64,000 nt of DNA from an uncultured Chlorobiaceae bacterium (GCA_903994635.1 CAJEXQ010000004.1:1-64000); one strand, 5' to 3'. Shown: positions 22,183 through 32,312, counted from the first letter of the stretch. Numbers and translations: made by a program. The notes: generated from the letters alone by a model not told the origin.

Positions 22183-22344
22183 ATGAAAAGAACCTATCAG
22201 CCGCGGAATAGAAAAAGAAGGAACAAGCATGGTTTCAGGCAGAGAATGTCGACCAAAAATGGCCGCAAAGTTCTCTCAGCAAGAAGAGCCAAGGGACGTC
22301 ATTCGCTCACCGTCAGCAGTGAGATGGGAACTGCTGGACAGTAG
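22183..22344 (+). CDS. rpmH: 50S ribosomal protein L34
   Basis: This 53-residue, very basic protein begins [20 protein letters not shown] and contains [19 protein letters not shown], the hallmark of L34. GGAG about eight bases before the ATG is the likely ribosome-binding site. It starts the rightward operon rpmH-rnpA-yidD-yidC next to the origin, as in many bacteria. A short C-terminal extension ([14 protein letters not shown]) goes beyond the usual 44-46 residues. Confidence 0.97.
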   Translation: MKRTYQPRNRKRRNKHGFRQRMSTKNGRKVLSARRAKGRHSLTVSSEMGTAGQ

Positions 22345-22393
22345 TTCGTTCGAGTGGCTGTCGGTATTGGTCTGAGATGATGAATTAAAATAA

Positions 22394-22825
22394 ATGCTCT
22401 TTCATATTTTGAATAAAGCACATATTCACTCTCTGCGCAAGCATGAGATATTGAGGAGAAAGCAACTGATTTCATTGCTGTTCAGAAGTGGAAAAAGTGT
22501 GAAAGGTGATTTTTTAAGGGTAGTTTATGCCTCATTCAAGCCTGAGCATCATTTTTTTCAGGAAGTTCCAGCCATTCTGTTTGCTGTCAGTAAAAAGACA
22601 CTCCCTTCTGCAGTCAAGCGCAACAGGGTCAAAAGGATGATGAGAGAGGCTTATCGGCTTGAGAAACCATTGCGAAAAATTGATTCAGAGTGCCTGCAGG
22701 ATGTCGGACCGGTTCAAATGCTCTGTATCGCACTACTTTATTTGGGCAGAAGAGAGACTCTTCCGGATCTTCCCTCATTCAGGGAAGAGATCAGGGGATT
22801 GATGAAGAGTATGATATGTTCCTGA
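22394..22825 (+). CDS. rnpA: Ribonuclease P protein component
   Basis: RnpA binds the RNase P RNA and helps it mature tRNA 5' ends. In the 143-residue protein the N-terminal LRKHEILRRKQLISLLFRSG and the RNR-type basic motif AVKRNRVKRMMREAYRLEK identify the family. It lies 49 bp after rpmH and 36 bp before yidD. The C-terminus after about residue 110 is variable and less recognisable. Confidence 0.93.
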   Translation: MLFHILNKAHIHSLRKHEILRRKQLISLLFRSGKSVKGDFLRVVYASFKPEHHFFQEVPAILFAVSKKTLPSAVKRNRVKRMMREAYRLEKPLRKIDSECLQDVGPVQMLCIALLYLGRRETLPDLPSFREEIRGLMKSMICS

Positions 22826-22861
22826 AAGAGTTTTGACGCAACGTTAAGGAGCCGTGAAAGC

Positions 22862-23131
22862 ATGAGCAACTATAACTTTATAAATCAGGTGCCAATAGCG
22901 TTGATTAAATTTTATAGGGCATTTCTCTCTCCTTTGCTCGGCCCTTCCTGCAAATATTTTCCTACCTGTTCAAGTTATGCGCTTGAAGCGTTTCAGGTTT
23001 ATAATTTTTTTTATGCTTCCTGGCTGACGCTGTGGCGTGTTCTTCGATGCAATCCCTTTTCAAAGGGTGGTTTTGACCCGGTGCCTCCGGTATCTGTAAA
23101 TAAAAAAGAGTTTTCTGGTAAATTAAAGTGA
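22862..23131 (+). CDS. yidD: Membrane protein insertion efficiency factor YidD
   Basis: YidD is a small, membrane-associated protein that improves YidC-dependent insertion. The 89-residue chain has the family block [20 protein letters not shown] with its three-Cys pattern completed by C62 in [16 protein letters not shown]. It lies directly before yidC in the conserved rpmH-rnpA-yidD-yidC order. Confidence 0.96.
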   Translation: MSNYNFINQVPIALIKFYRAFLSPLLGPSCKYFPTCSSYALEAFQVYNFFYASWLTLWRVLRCNPFSKGGFDPVPPVSVNKKEFSGKLK

Positions 23132-23137
23132 GCGGTA

Positions 23138-24892
23138 ATGGATAGAAATTCGGTGACTGGTCTTGCAATTATTGCGGTGATCATGATGGTTTGGCTTCAG
23201 TTTATGTCGCCAGAGAAAAAACCGCAACAACCGGCAAAGGCTATTAAAACTGAGCAGGTTGAGCAGCAGGCTCTCTTCTCCCCTCCCCTCCCTTTAGTTC
23301 CTGTCAAGGACGATTTTGGTGTTTTTGCTTCTGCAACCGGTGGGAAAGAAAAATTGCTGAAAGTTGAAAACGATCTTTTTCAGGCAACACTATCTTCAAA
23401 GGGTGGGACACTGAAGTCTCTTGTGCTGAAAAAGCATCTTGATGGCAATCGCAAACCCTTTGACCTTGTCAGCAACCAAAAAAATGGAGCTCTTTCGCTG
23501 CTTTTTCTTACCCGCGAAGGCAAGAAAATAGATACGCGTGATCTTTATTTCAGCACAGGAACGCTTGATACTCTCCATACTGTCTCAGGAAAAGAGAGTT
23601 ATGCTGTGCGATATCACCTTGATGTAGCTCCCCGGCAGGCGGTCGATATCAGCTATCTTTTTGGGGGGGATAGTTATAACGTTGGTTATGATGTGAAGCT
23701 GACAGGGTTTGCCAGTGAGCTTGCAGGTAATGAGTATCAGTTGCAGTGGGATGGAGGAGTTGCCTATTCTGAAAAAAATCGGCAGGATGAAGCACAGAGC
23801 GCTTTGGCGAGTGCTTTTCTTGGTGGAAGCGTTGTAAAGCTTGATGCAAGCAAGGAAAATCAACCCTATCGTGAAGAGCAGTCAGGAGAGGCGAAGTGGG
23901 TTGCTGTGCGCAACAAGTATTTTGTTGCAGCGCTTATTCCCCAGGGGCACACAGCAGGTATTTATCTTGATGGAAAAAGAGTGGCAGGCAATGAGTTTGA
24001 AAATTATGTCGTTGCCCTGAAAATGGGAGTCCCGTCATCGGCTGGAGTGGTGGACGACAAGTATAGTCTCTATCTTGGTCCGCTCGATTACGACATTGTC
24101 AAGGCTGAGAAGGTTGGTCTTGAAAAAATAATGGATTTTGGTTGGGATTGGCTGACAAGGCCTTTTGCTGAGTACATCATTCTGCCGGTTTTCAACTGGA
24201 TGAACCGTTATGTTGGTAATTATGGTCTTATTATCATCATTTTCGCTTTTCTCATAAAGCTGGTGACCTACCCTCTTTCAATGGCTTCAACGAAGTCAAT
24301 GAAAAAAATGTCAGCCTTGCAGCCCGTACTCAAGGAGCTTCAGGAAAAGTACAAAGATAATCCCGCAAAGTTGCAGAGTGAGCTGGGCAGGATTTACAAG
24401 GAAGCTGGCGTAAATCCGATTGGTGGCTGCTTGCCTGTAGTGCTTCAGATGCCGCTGCTCTTTGCCATGTTCTATGTTTTCCGCTCGTCGATACAGCTTC
24501 GTCAGCACAGCTTTCTCTGGGCGAAGGATTTGTCGGTTCCTGATTCGATTTTTGATTTTGGTTTTGCCATTCCAATGTACGGTAGCCATATTGCAGTCTT
24601 CCCAATTCTTATGGCAGTGACAGTTTTTCTTCAGCAGAAAATCACACCAACGACACAGTCGAATGAGCAGATGAAGGTGATGATGTATATGTTTCCTGCC
24701 ATGATGCTGCTGTTTTTCAATAATATGCCTGCTGGTCTTGGCCTCTATTACCTTATGTTCAATATCTTTAGTGTTGCACAGCAGTTTTACATCAATAAGA
24801 CAACGACGGCCGCTGATATGCCGAACGTAAACCTTGTGAGCCCCTCCTCGGGTTCGCAGAGGAAACAGAAAAAAGGGGGAGCTAAAAGGTAG
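23138..24892 (+). CDS. yidC: Membrane protein insertase YidC
   Basis: YidC inserts and folds inner-membrane proteins alone or with SecYEG. The 584-residue protein is the Gram-negative form: an N-terminal anchor (residues 6-24, with [10 protein letters not shown]), a large periplasmic beta domain to about residue 345, then the conserved insertase core with [60 protein letters not shown], and a last helix region [21 protein letters not shown] basic tail ([11 protein letters not shown]) can contact ribosomes. It starts 6 bp after yidD. Confidence 0.97.
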   Translation: MDRNSVTGLAIIAVIMMVWLQFMSPEKKPQQPAKAIKTEQVEQQALFSPPLPLVPVKDDFGVFASATGGKEKLLKVENDLFQATLSSKGGTLKSLVLKKHLDGNRKPFDLVSNQKNGALSLLFLTREGKKIDTRDLYFSTGTLDTLHTVSGKESYAVRYHLDVAPRQAVDISYLFGGDSYNVGYDVKLTGFASELAGNEYQLQWDGGVAYSEKNRQDEAQSALASAFLGGSVVKLDASKENQPYREEQSGEAKWVAVRNKYFVAALIPQGHTAGIYLDGKRVAGNEFENYVVALKMGVPSSAGVVDDKYSLYLGPLDYDIVKAEKVGLEKIMDFGWDWLTRPFAEYIILPVFNWMNRYVGNYGLIIIIFAFLIKLVTYPLSMASTKSMKKMSALQPVLKELQEKYKDNPAKLQSELGRIYKEAGVNPIGGCLPVVLQMPLLFAMFYVFRSSIQLRQHSFLWAKDLSVPDSIFDFGFAIPMYGSHIAVFPILMAVTVFLQQKITPTTQSNEQMKVMMYMFPAMMLLFFNNMPAGLGLYYLMFNIFSVAQQFYINKTTTAADMPNVNLVSPSSGSQRKQKKGGAKR

Positions 24893-24901
24893 AGAAACAT
24901 T

Positions 24902-25498
24902 ATGGCGCTGATTGAGCAGGCTGACGAATGGCTGTTCCGGTTTGTTAACCTGTCAATGGTTCACCCGGCAGCCGATGACCTGATGGTTTTTCTGACAAAC
25001 GGCACTCTCTCGGCTCCTGTTGTGTTCCTTTTGGCTTGTTTCATAGTTATCCGACGGGGAAAATCAGGCTTATTGGTTATTCTCCTTGCTGTACTGGCGC
25101 TTGGGTTGGCTGATTTTATTGCATCTGGCCTGCTCAAGCCGATTGTTCAGCGTATCCGGCCCTGTTTTGCTCTCAACCACGTTCGTCTGCTCGTCAGTCA
25201 GTCGCGCAGTTATTCATTTGCGTCGTCCCATGCAGCCAATTCTGCAGCGGTGGCCACTGTTATATGGATTTATTTTCATCGCGGGGAATTCGTTGAAAAA
25301 CTTTTTACCATCACCACGCTTCTTTATGCGTTGGCGATCTCCTTCTCGCGCGTCTATGTCGGGGTTCACTACCCCGGTGATGTTCTTGCGGGGATGCTTG
25401 TTGGAATCAGCAGCGCCCTTTTTATCTATCTTTTGTTTTCCTGGGGGTTCAAGAATTTTATTCAACCTCGTATCATGTGCCATACAGCTCTCGATTGA
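24902..25498 (+). CDS. PAP2 superfamily membrane phosphatase
   Basis: This 198-residue membrane protein has the three phosphatase motifs of the PAP2 family: KPIVQRIRP (about 80-88), SYSFASSHA in place of the usual PSGH (about 102-110), and SRVYVGVHYPGDVLAGM (about 147-163) with catalytic His. About five or six membrane helices are predicted by eye. Known members dephosphorylate undecaprenyl pyrophosphate, phosphatidate or lipid A; the substrate here is unknown. It lies 9 bp after yidC and could be cotranscribed. Confidence 0.9.
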   Translation: MALIEQADEWLFRFVNLSMVHPAADDLMVFLTNGTLSAPVVFLLACFIVIRRGKSGLLVILLAVLALGLADFIASGLLKPIVQRIRPCFALNHVRLLVSQSRSYSFASSHAANSAAVATVIWIYFHRGEFVEKLFTITTLLYALAISFSRVYVGVHYPGDVLAGMLVGISSALFIYLLFSWGFKNFIQPRIMCHTALD

Positions 25499-25543
25499 AC
25501 GTCGACGGCGCTTGTACATCAAAACATTTTAATCTGGTTTACT

Positions 25544-26983
25544 ATGGCGGAAGAGATATTCAGAAAAGGGGATAGTATAGCAGTGACTGTTACCGATCTG
25601 GCAGAGAAAGATCAATGTTTCGGGCGGCTTGACAATGGTATGGCAGTTATGGTTAGTGGTATGCTTGCTGTGGGTGACCGTGTTTCAGCAAGGATAAAAA
25701 AGGTGCGTCAGCGTTACATTGAGGCGGTTGCTGTTGAAATTCTTGAGCCATCGTCTGACAGAACTACCCCGTTGTGTTCCTGGTTTGGCGTTTGCGGGGG
25801 GTGCAAGCTGATGCACATTCGCTATGAAGTGCAGCTCCTCTACAAGCAGAAAAAGGTAACGGATGCCCTTCGGCACATTGGAAATTTTGAAGAGCCTCCT
25901 GTCCGCCCCGTTATTGCCGCACTGATTCCATTTCATTATCGAAACAAGATCGAATTTTCGTTTTCAAGCATGCGCTATCTTTTGCCTGAAGAGCTCTCGC
26001 TTGCTGAGCTTTCTCGCCCGAAGGAGTTTGCGCTTGGCTTTCATACTCCCGGTAACTTTGAGAAGGTGATCGACATCGACTACTGCTATCTTGCCAAGGA
26101 GGAGATGAACCGGGTACTCAAGCTGACTCGTGAGTTTGCGATAGCGAATGCCCTTGCGCCTTATGCAGCCAAGGCGCATACCGGATTTTTGCGGAATCTG
26201 GTGGTTCGTTTCAGTGAAAACCGTGAAGAGGTTATGGTTAACCTTGTCACCTCGTGGCATGATGAGGCGCTTATGCAGCGTTACAGAAACCACCTTGAGG
26301 CGGGAATGGCCAAGCAAAAGATGACCGTGGTTAACAATGTGACTCAAAGAATGAATAGTGTCGCTACCGGCGAGGAGGAGTTCACCCTTAGCGGGACGGG
26401 ATATATTACCGAGCGCCTTGGAACCCTTGATTTCAGAATATCGGCGAACTCCTTTTTTCAAACAAACTCGTCACAGGCGGAACTGCTCTACAGCAGTATC
26501 CTTGATGTTGCCGGGCTCAGTTTAGAAGATACGGTCTATGACCTTTATTGCGGGACAGGAACCATCGCCCTCTCTATGGCAAAGCACTGCCGCCAGGTTG
26601 TCGGGCTGGAGGTGGTTGAGAGTTCAGTCAATGATGCGCGGAGCAACGCAATACTGAACGGTGTTTCCAACGCCAAATTTTTTAAGGCTGATCTCAAGGA
26701 TTTTGACGCAATGCTTGAGACTCTAAAAGATTATGATACCCCGAAGGTGATCATCACAGACCCGCCCCGGGCAGGTATGCACCCGAAGGCGCTCTCCACC
26801 ATGCTCCGGCTCAGTCCAAACAGAATCATCTATGTCAGTTGTAACCCGGCCAGCCTTGCCAGGGACGGGAAAGAGGTTGCCCTTCACGGCTACAGGCTTT
26901 TGTCAGTTCAGCCGGTTGACATGTTCCCGCACACCAGCCATATCGAAAGCGTTGCCTGTTTTGAGAAGGTGCCTCCGTGCTGA
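25544..26983 (+). CDS. 23S rRNA (uracil-C5)-methyltransferase RlmD/RumA-like
   Basis: This 479-residue SAM-dependent methyltransferase of the TrmA/RlmD family starts with a TRAM domain (residues about 5-65). Cysteines in CSWFGVCGGCKLM, with C183 in DYCYLAKEE, look like the 4Fe-4S ligands of RlmD enzymes. The C-terminal Rossmann domain has DLYCGTGTIALSMAKHC, TDPPRAGMHPKAL and the nucleophile Cys in IIYVSCNPASLARD. It methylates uridine in 23S rRNA or tRNA; RlmD, RlmC and TrmA-type targets cannot be separated without phylogeny. Confidence 0.92.
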   Translation: MAEEIFRKGDSIAVTVTDLAEKDQCFGRLDNGMAVMVSGMLAVGDRVSARIKKVRQRYIEAVAVEILEPSSDRTTPLCSWFGVCGGCKLMHIRYEVQLLYKQKKVTDALRHIGNFEEPPVRPVIAALIPFHYRNKIEFSFSSMRYLLPEELSLAELSRPKEFALGFHTPGNFEKVIDIDYCYLAKEEMNRVLKLTREFAIANALAPYAAKAHTGFLRNLVVRFSENREEVMVNLVTSWHDEALMQRYRNHLEAGMAKQKMTVVNNVTQRMNSVATGEEEFTLSGTGYITERLGTLDFRISANSFFQTNSSQAELLYSSILDVAGLSLEDTVYDLYCGTGTIALSMAKHCRQVVGLEVVESSVNDARSNAILNGVSNAKFFKADLKDFDAMLETLKDYDTPKVIITDPPRAGMHPKALSTMLRLSPNRIIYVSCNPASLARDGKEVALHGYRLLSVQPVDMFPHTSHIESVACFEKVPPC

Positions 26984-26991
26984 ACCAGTGG

Positions 26992-27828
26992 TTACCGTTT
27001 CCCGCTGGCCTTGAGCAGTTTGCGGCGCTCTTCCTGGCTTAACGATGCATATCCATGCTCTGAAATCTTGTCGAGTATGATATTAATTTCTGACTCCGAA
27101 ACTGGTGGCGTGATCCTGTTTTGCTGATGGAGGCGTGGACCCTCTTTTTTCTTGCTGTAAGAGCGTATCTTTTCAACCAGTTCTCGTTTCTTGCCGAGTA
27201 ATTCGGACCATGACCAATCAGTTCTTTTTATGGTAATGAAAAGAAAGCCGATCAGCATTCCTCCGAGATGTGCAAAATGGGCAATATTGCTGCCGCTTCC
27301 CATGGCCCTGCTGCCGAAGCCGGAGACAAATTCAATCAACGCATAGCCAGCAATAAAATACTTTGCTTTGACTGGAAAGAGAAAATAGAGAAAAATGTAG
27401 CGGTTGGGGAACATCATGCCGAATGCAAGCAGTACACCGTAAATTGCTCCGGAAGCGCCGACGGTAGGATAGGGGTTGCCCATGGTGGCGAGCAAATTGA
27501 TTGTTGCGGCACCAATGCCGCAGACAAAATAGTAGATGTTGAATTGACGGGTGCCCCAGTGGGTCTCTATTTCAGCGCCGAACATCCAGAGTGCGAACAT
27601 ATTGAAGAAAAGGTGGGTTCCTCCCCCGTGCAGAAACATGTAGGTCACCGGCTGCCAGATTCTGAAATTGCCGGAACCGACAGGCCAAAGGGCGCCGAGG
27701 GCCGAAATTGAGTCGCCATAAGGCGTCATCTGCAGCAGAAAAACGGCAACATTGAGGAGAATAATGGTTTTGATAGCCGGGGGCATAAACTGAAAGCCCC
27801 CGGGAGAGTATGGCTGGGAATAGTTCAT
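26992..27828 (-). CDS. Rhomboid family intramembrane serine protease
   Basis: Rhomboids cut substrates inside the membrane with a Ser-His dyad. The 278-residue protein has six membrane helices, WQPVTYMFLHGGGTHLFFNM after the first helix, the catalytic serine in VGASGAIYG (about residue 124) and the catalytic His in IAHFAHLGGMLIGF (about 184). The cytoplasmic tail of about 75 residues is charged and ends with SEHGYASLSQEERRKLLKAS, a motif found at the end of many rhomboids of this type. It lies downstream of pgk on the minus strand. Confidence 0.94.
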   Translation of the reverse strand: MNYSQPYSPGGFQFMPPAIKTIILLNVAVFLLQMTPYGDSISALGALWPVGSGNFRIWQPVTYMFLHGGGTHLFFNMFALWMFGAEIETHWGTRQFNIYYFVCGIGAATINLLATMGNPYPTVGASGAIYGVLLAFGMMFPNRYIFLYFLFPVKAKYFIAGYALIEFVSGFGSRAMGSGSNIAHFAHLGGMLIGFLFITIKRTDWSWSELLGKKRELVEKIRSYSKKKEGPRLHQQNRITPPVSESEINIILDKISEHGYASLSQEERRKLLKASGKR

Positions 27829-27848
27829 TATCTGGTATTGGTTGGTCT

Positions 27849-29042
27849 TTAATCGTTCAGGGCTGAGATTCCCGGAAGATCTTTCCCTTCAAGGAACTCA
27901 AGGCTTGCGCCTCCCCCTGTTGAGATATGGGTAATCTGATTCGCCAGTCCCGCTTTCGCTATTGCTGCTGCGGAATCGCCGCCGCCAATAATGGTTGTCG
28001 CCCTTTTTGCTGTTGCATCAGCCAGTGCCTGAGCGACAGCCATGGTGCCTGCTGCAAAATTGTCGATTTCGAAGACTCCCATAGGACCATTCCAGAGAAC
28101 GGTTCGCGCCGAAAGAATTTCGTTTCGGAATATTTCGGCAGTTTCAGGGCCAATATCGACACCAATCATCTCCTCAGGGATGGCGGATATCTTTGCCGCA
28201 TAAGAGGGTGCATCTGCTGAAATTTTGGCTGCAAGAATAACATCTGTGGGCAGCAGCAGCTTGACTCCCCTGTTTTTTGCCTCTTCCAGAATGTGGAGGG
28301 CAAGTTGAATCTTGCTCTCTTCGACAAGAGAGTTGCCCACCTCATAACCCTGTGCCTTGAAAAAGGTGAAGATCATGGCTCCGCCAATCAGAACCGTATC
28401 AACCTTTTTGAACAGGTTTTCAAGCACATCAATTTTTCCTGATATTTTTGATCCTCCGAGAATGGCTACAAACGGTCGCTCTGGTTCCTGCAGGGCCTTT
28501 CCGAGGTAAAGAAGCTCCCGCTCTATAAGAAAGCCGGCGACAGCAGTCTCCATGTAGTGCGTAATCCCTTCCGTAGAAGCATGAGCCCTGTGCGCAGTTC
28601 CGAAAGCGTCATTAACATACACCTCACCAAGTGAAGCAAGCTCTCTTGAAAAATCGGGATCATTTGCCTCTTCCTCTGGATGAAATCTGAGATTTTCAAG
28701 CAGGAGAACCTCACCGTCCTGTAGCGCAAGAACCTGCTGCATCACCTCAGTACCAACACAATCTTTTGCCATGCTGACTGGGCAATCGATTAGTTCTGAA
28801 AGTCTTGATGCCACAGGAGCAAGTGAATATTCCACATTTGCCTTCCCTTTCGGTCTTCCAAGGTGCGACATCAGAATAAGTCGCCCGCCATCTCCGAGAA
28901 CCTTTCTTATGGAAGGAAGGGATTCAACGATTCTCTTGTCGTCGGTAATTTTTTTGTTGTCGTCAAGGGGGACATTGAAATCAACGCGCATCAAGACCCG
29001 TTTGCCCTGGGTGGATATGTCAGACAAGCTCTTCTTCTGCAT
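27849..29042 (-). CDS. pgk: Phosphoglycerate kinase
   Basis: Phosphoglycerate kinase interconverts 1,3-bisphosphoglycerate plus ADP and 3-phosphoglycerate plus ATP; here it would serve gluconeogenesis and glycogen turnover. The 397-residue protein has [15 protein letters not shown] near the N-terminus, [36 protein letters not shown] (about 195-210), WNGPMGVFE, and the nucleotide-binding [16 protein letters not shown] near residue 350. The length is standard. It is followed after 20 bp by the rhomboid gene. Confidence 0.97.
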   Translation of the reverse strand: MQKKSLSDISTQGKRVLMRVDFNVPLDDNKKITDDKRIVESLPSIRKVLGDGGRLILMSHLGRPKGKANVEYSLAPVASRLSELIDCPVSMAKDCVGTEVMQQVLALQDGEVLLLENLRFHPEEEANDPDFSRELASLGEVYVNDAFGTAHRAHASTEGITHYMETAVAGFLIERELLYLGKALQEPERPFVAILGGSKISGKIDVLENLFKKVDTVLIGGAMIFTFFKAQGYEVGNSLVEESKIQLALHILEEAKNRGVKLLLPTDVILAAKISADAPSYAAKISAIPEEMIGVDIGPETAEIFRNEILSARTVLWNGPMGVFEIDNFAAGTMAVAQALADATAKRATTIIGGGDSAAAIAKAGLANQITHISTGGGASLEFLEGKDLPGISALND

Positions 29043-29152
29043 TGTTATTTGATGATTGGTTAAAAAAGTGTCAAACGACGCAATTTACACAATAAGCAAT
29101 ATAATCAATGCACTGCACAGGACGATGTCATCGTATTGCTCATTTGCTTCAG

Positions 29153-30166
29153 TTACTGCACTTTGTTTCGCTGGGCGCTTTTGTACTTTTGTATGTTTTT
29201 GGCATGTTCTGCCAGAGATTCCGAGAAGTAGTGGCCCCCTTTTCCGGTTGCTACAAAGTAGAGAAATCCTGTATTTGCAGGGTTAAGTACGGCAAGAATT
29301 GCCGCAGCTCCGGGGCTGCAGATTGGTCCCGGAGGGAGGCCAGCATGACTATAGGTGTTGTAGGGTGAGTCAGTTGCAAGGTCTTTATAGTAAAGCCGGC
29401 GGGCAGCGCCACCAAGGGCATATTGTACGGTTGGATCGGCCTGCAGGCGCATCTTTTTTTTCAGACGGTTGAGATAGACGCTTGCTACGACCGGTTTTTC
29501 GGGGTCAAGAGGGGTTTCAGCCTCAACTATAGAGGCCAGCGTCAACAATCCGGTTTCACTTAGTCCTGCTTTAGCGGTTGCTCTCTTGAGGCTGTCGCTA
29601 TAAAAATGGCTGAATCGGCCAATCAAAAAACCCGCAGCTTCCCGGGGAGTGCTTGCCCAGACAAAGTTGTATGTTCCGGGAAAGAGGTAGCCTTCCGCAT
29701 TGTTGGCTGAAATACCATATCTGGCGAGCAGTTTCCTGTCAGAAGCAGCAGCCATGAAGCTGGTGGAGTCAATATCAAGGTTTCGGGAGAGGATTCTTGC
29801 TATATGACTGAGATCCATCCCTTCGGGAAGAGTTACACGAACCTCATCCTGGGGATGGGTGTGGAGGTAGAACATGAGCCCGAAGTTTGACATGGCGGGG
29901 GGGATGAGGTACCTTCCAGGCTTGATATTGTGCAGTTTCGGAACAATGCTGGCGGTCAAAAGTGTTGGCCATGTTCTGTAAATTGAGCCGCTGCGGTGCA
30001 ACTCTTCAAGAATGCTCCTTAAGCCCATCCCGCGGTGAACCGTCAGGCGAGTTGTTTGGGGCGATGTATTGACTCCCGGTATAAATAATAAAAAGGCCAA
30101 TGCGGTTAGAACAATGGTCATGCCAGTCAGAAGCGGTTTCGCCAGGGAATTTTTTAATGATGCCAT
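29153..30166 (-). CDS. mltG: Endolytic murein transglycosylase MltG
   Basis: MltG cuts nascent peptidoglycan strands. The 337-residue protein has one N-terminal membrane helix (residues 11-31), a LysM-like region, and the YceG/MltG core with LLTLASIVEAETPLDPEK containing the catalytic Glu (about 213). ASVYLNRLKKKMRLQADPTV, YNTYSHAGLPPGPICSPG and FVATGKGGHYFSESLAEH follow. The C-terminus is normal. It lies 15 bp after the chorismate mutase gene on the minus strand. Confidence 0.95.
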   Translation of the reverse strand: MASLKNSLAKPLLTGMTIVLTALAFLLFIPGVNTSPQTTRLTVHRGMGLRSILEELHRSGSIYRTWPTLLTASIVPKLHNIKPGRYLIPPAMSNFGLMFYLHTHPQDEVRVTLPEGMDLSHIARILSRNLDIDSTSFMAAASDRKLLARYGISANNAEGYLFPGTYNFVWASTPREAAGFLIGRFSHFYSDSLKRATAKAGLSETGLLTLASIVEAETPLDPEKPVVASVYLNRLKKKMRLQADPTVQYALGGAARRLYYKDLATDSPYNTYSHAGLPPGPICSPGAAAILAVLNPANTGFLYFVATGKGGHYFSESLAEHAKNIQKYKSAQRNKVQ

Positions 30167-30181
30167 TGAGCAGGAACCCTT

Positions 30182-30514
30182 TTAGCTGGTCTGGCTACCC
30201 GGCTGATTGTTTTTCCACTCATGCTGAAAGAGTCGGGTTTCGTCAATGATGCAGCGATAAATTTTTTCCAGTGCATGGGATTTCAGGGGGGAGTCGGCAT
30301 GGCTAAGTACATTGCTGAGTACCTCTTTTTCCCGTTCAGGCTGGAGCACCTGTTCCCCGATTCTTGATTTCAGGGAGCTTATATTCTGGGCGCAATGGAG
30401 CCTCTCGCAAAGGAGTGAGGAGAGTTGCTGGTCAATGGCATCAATTTTCTTTCGCCATTCATCAAGTTCCTGCCAATGCGCTTTATTGCTGCTGACGGTG
30501 CTTTCAGACCTCAT
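30182..30514 (-). CDS. Chorismate mutase (AroQ class)
   Basis: This 110-residue protein has the helical AroQ-type pattern: LDEWRKKIDAIDQQLSSLLC, then ERLHCAQNISSLKSRIG and REKEVLSNVL, ending in ALEKIYRCIIDETRLFQHEW. It converts chorismate to prephenate for phenylalanine and tyrosine synthesis. I use the ATG at 30514; a TTG start at 30583 would add 23 hydrophobic residues of low coding character. Neither start has a good Shine-Dalgarno sequence. The next gene downstream is mltG. Confidence 0.86.
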   Translation of the reverse strand: MRSESTVSSNKAHWQELDEWRKKIDAIDQQLSSLLCERLHCAQNISSLKSRIGEQVLQPEREKEVLSNVLSHADSPLKSHALEKIYRCIIDETRLFQHEWKNNQPGSQTS

Positions 30515-30925
30515 GATGGCGGTGGTTAAAAGTGTGTATAAGAGAAAATGCTCCGCATTCGCAAGAACTTGCAAAAGTAACAATTTTTGCTCTTCTGTTC
30601 AACGATTTTGCGTGTTCCGTAATCCATTCTGTTTTGCCACCATGCTCCGTATTTGCGTGTCGAGCGCAACAGTTAAAAAAGATACAAAACCCACGATGTT
30701 AATAATAAGCAACTATTTTTTTAGTGCCACCTTTTTTATACATTTTAATGTGGTAAAGGGTTGTAAAAGTCTCGTAAAGTTTCGCCGGAAGCTTGGGCGG
30801 GTTTCTTCATTAGCTATCGGGGATAATACAAGGATGATTATTTGGGAGGCGGGGTGCCTTTCGGCCCTGTTACGGGAGAGTGCCGAACGTTTTGCATTGC
30901 TTGCCAGCAGGTATTTTTAGTGGAC
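30515..30925. other. Divergent intergenic region before the dcw cluster
   Basis: About 410 bp lie between chorismate mutase (minus) and rsmH (plus). A longer plus-strand open frame crosses it and the mutase gene, but its amino acid composition is unlike a real protein. There is no mraZ gene here, which often precedes rsmH. The AT-rich middle (about 30690-30780) probably holds divergent promoters; none is clear enough to call. Confidence 0.5.
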
Positions 30926-31918
30926 ATGGAGCAGGAGAGATTTCACGAGCCGGTGCTTGCCACCGAAATTGTTGCATTCCTGGTCAGAAAGCCGGGCATC
31001 TATGTCGACGGGACTTTGGGCGGTGGAGGTCATTCGCTTGCTGTCATGAATTCGCTGCGTGATGCCGGTTATGGCGAGCAGTCGCTGCTGATTGGTATTG
31101 ATCAGGATGATGCAGCGTTACGGGAGGCCGCCGGAAAACTTTCTGAGTACGAAAACTGTTCAGTTCTGGTCAAAGGGAATTTTCAGGACATTGGGTCGAT
31201 CGTCAAAAAGATTTGCTGTCAGAGGGGCATGGATCCGGGCGTTGCCGGTATTCTGCTGGATCTCGGTGTTTCATCGTTTCAGATTGACACCCCGGAGCGC
31301 GGGTTCAGCTATCTTCGGGGTGGGCCGCTTGATATGCGGATGGATAGCGATGCTCCCCTGAGCGCCGGAGAGATTGTCAACAGTTATGACGAGAGGGATC
31401 TGGCAAGGCTCTTTTACCGATATGGGGAAGAGCCAAGAAGCCGGAGTATAGCAAGGGCGATTGTCATGCACCGTCAAAAAAATGGGTTAATCAACGGGAC
31501 GCAAGAGCTTGCCGCTATTATCCGCAGTAACGCTTATGGGGGTGAGAAGATTATCAAGACTCTTTCAAGAGTGTTTCAGGCTTTGAGAATTGAGGTGAAC
31601 GGTGAGCTTGATGTGCTCCGGCGGGCCCTTGATGATGGAATTGAGTGCCTTGATGACTTTGGCCGTATGGCGGTCATAAGTTACCACTCTCTTGAGGACA
31701 GGATAGTAAAGAGGGTTTTTGCTGAAAAAGCCAGGAGCGACTGGGGACCGAAGGGAGTTGGATTGAGGGAGCCTTTGGCCTGGGGGGACATTACCCTCGT
31801 CACCAGAAAGCCTCTGATTGCAACAGAGCAAGAGACACGGTCAAACCCGAGAGCCAGAAGTGCCAAATTGAGAGTTATTGAAAAAATTCCGCAGGGAGGA
31901 CGTGGTGAAAAAAAATAG
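30926..31918 (+). CDS. rsmH: 16S rRNA m4C1402 methyltransferase RsmH
   Basis: RsmH (MraW) methylates C1402 of 16S rRNA and is the usual first enzyme gene of dcw clusters. I place the start at ATG 30926, giving MEQERFHEPVLATEIVAF (330 residues); a GTG two codons earlier is also possible. The SAM site is YVDGTLGGGGHS; other motifs are GILLDLGVSSFQID, RGFSYLRGGPLDMRMD, LFYRYGEEPRS and AVISYHSLEDRIVKRVF. It begins a run of 13 closely packed plus-strand genes to ftsZ. Confidence 0.96.
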   Translation: MEQERFHEPVLATEIVAFLVRKPGIYVDGTLGGGGHSLAVMNSLRDAGYGEQSLLIGIDQDDAALREAAGKLSEYENCSVLVKGNFQDIGSIVKKICCQRGMDPGVAGILLDLGVSSFQIDTPERGFSYLRGGPLDMRMDSDAPLSAGEIVNSYDERDLARLFYRYGEEPRSRSIARAIVMHRQKNGLINGTQELAAIIRSNAYGGEKIIKTLSRVFQALRIEVNGELDVLRRALDDGIECLDDFGRMAVISYHSLEDRIVKRVFAEKARSDWGPKGVGLREPLAWGDITLVTRKPLIATEQETRSNPRARSAKLRVIEKIPQGGRGEKK

Positions 31919-32309
31919 AATCGTTGCTTTTTTGAGTCGATTTGAGAGGAGCCTTGAAACTAAGGTTGCCGCGAATGCCTCGCCCGACAATGGTGACGTA
32001 GTTACTCCTGCCGAGTCGGTCATCAATACCCCAAAGTTTGATATTGGGACGTTGTTGCAGCTTAAGACTTTCCTCTACCTTTTCGGCGGGACAGTTATTT
32101 TTCTTTTGCAGACCTATAATACCCTTACAATAATCAATCTTGCCAGAGAGAATGAAAAGCTGCGGGAGCAGATAGTTATGACCTCCAGTGTCATTACGTC
32201 ACAGGAGCTGAAAGTGCACGAATTGCACAGTATTCACAACATAACGCAAGATGCTTTGAAGATTGAGCTTACACCTTCAGGTGTTCCTGCCGTTGAACTT
32301 TGGCCTTGA
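31905..32309 (+). CDS. ftsL: FtsL-like division protein
   Basis: This 134-residue protein has an N-terminal cytoplasmic part, one membrane helix (about residues 47-68, with FLYLFGGTVIFLLQTYN) and a coiled-coil-like periplasmic stretch (LARENEKLREQIVMTSS). That is the layout of FtsL, which bridges FtsB and FtsQ to FtsW-FtsI. The sequence is poorly conserved in all bacteria, so the call rests on topology and position between rsmH and ftsI. I chose GTG 31905 because GGAGG lies five bases before it. This start overlaps the end of rsmH; TTG 31878 is an alternative. Confidence 0.72.
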   Translation: MKKNRIVAFLSRFERSLETKVAANASPDNGDVVTPAESVINTPKFDIGTLLQLKTFLYLFGGTVIFLLQTYNTLTIINLARENEKLREQIVMTSSVITSQELKVHELHSIHNITQDALKIELTPSGVPAVELWP

Positions 32310-32312
32310 GTC

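Noticed and set aside
27268-27711. A 147-residue plus-strand open frame over the rhomboid gene
   Set aside because: The rhomboid protein has its Ser-His dyad and membrane helices on the minus strand; the opposite frame is a by-product.
30312-30920. A 202-residue plus-strand open frame spanning the chorismate mutase gene and the gap before rsmH
   Set aside because: It is antisense to the clear chorismate mutase reading and its product is rich in Ser, Cys and Phe without any domain pattern. It is a shadow frame.
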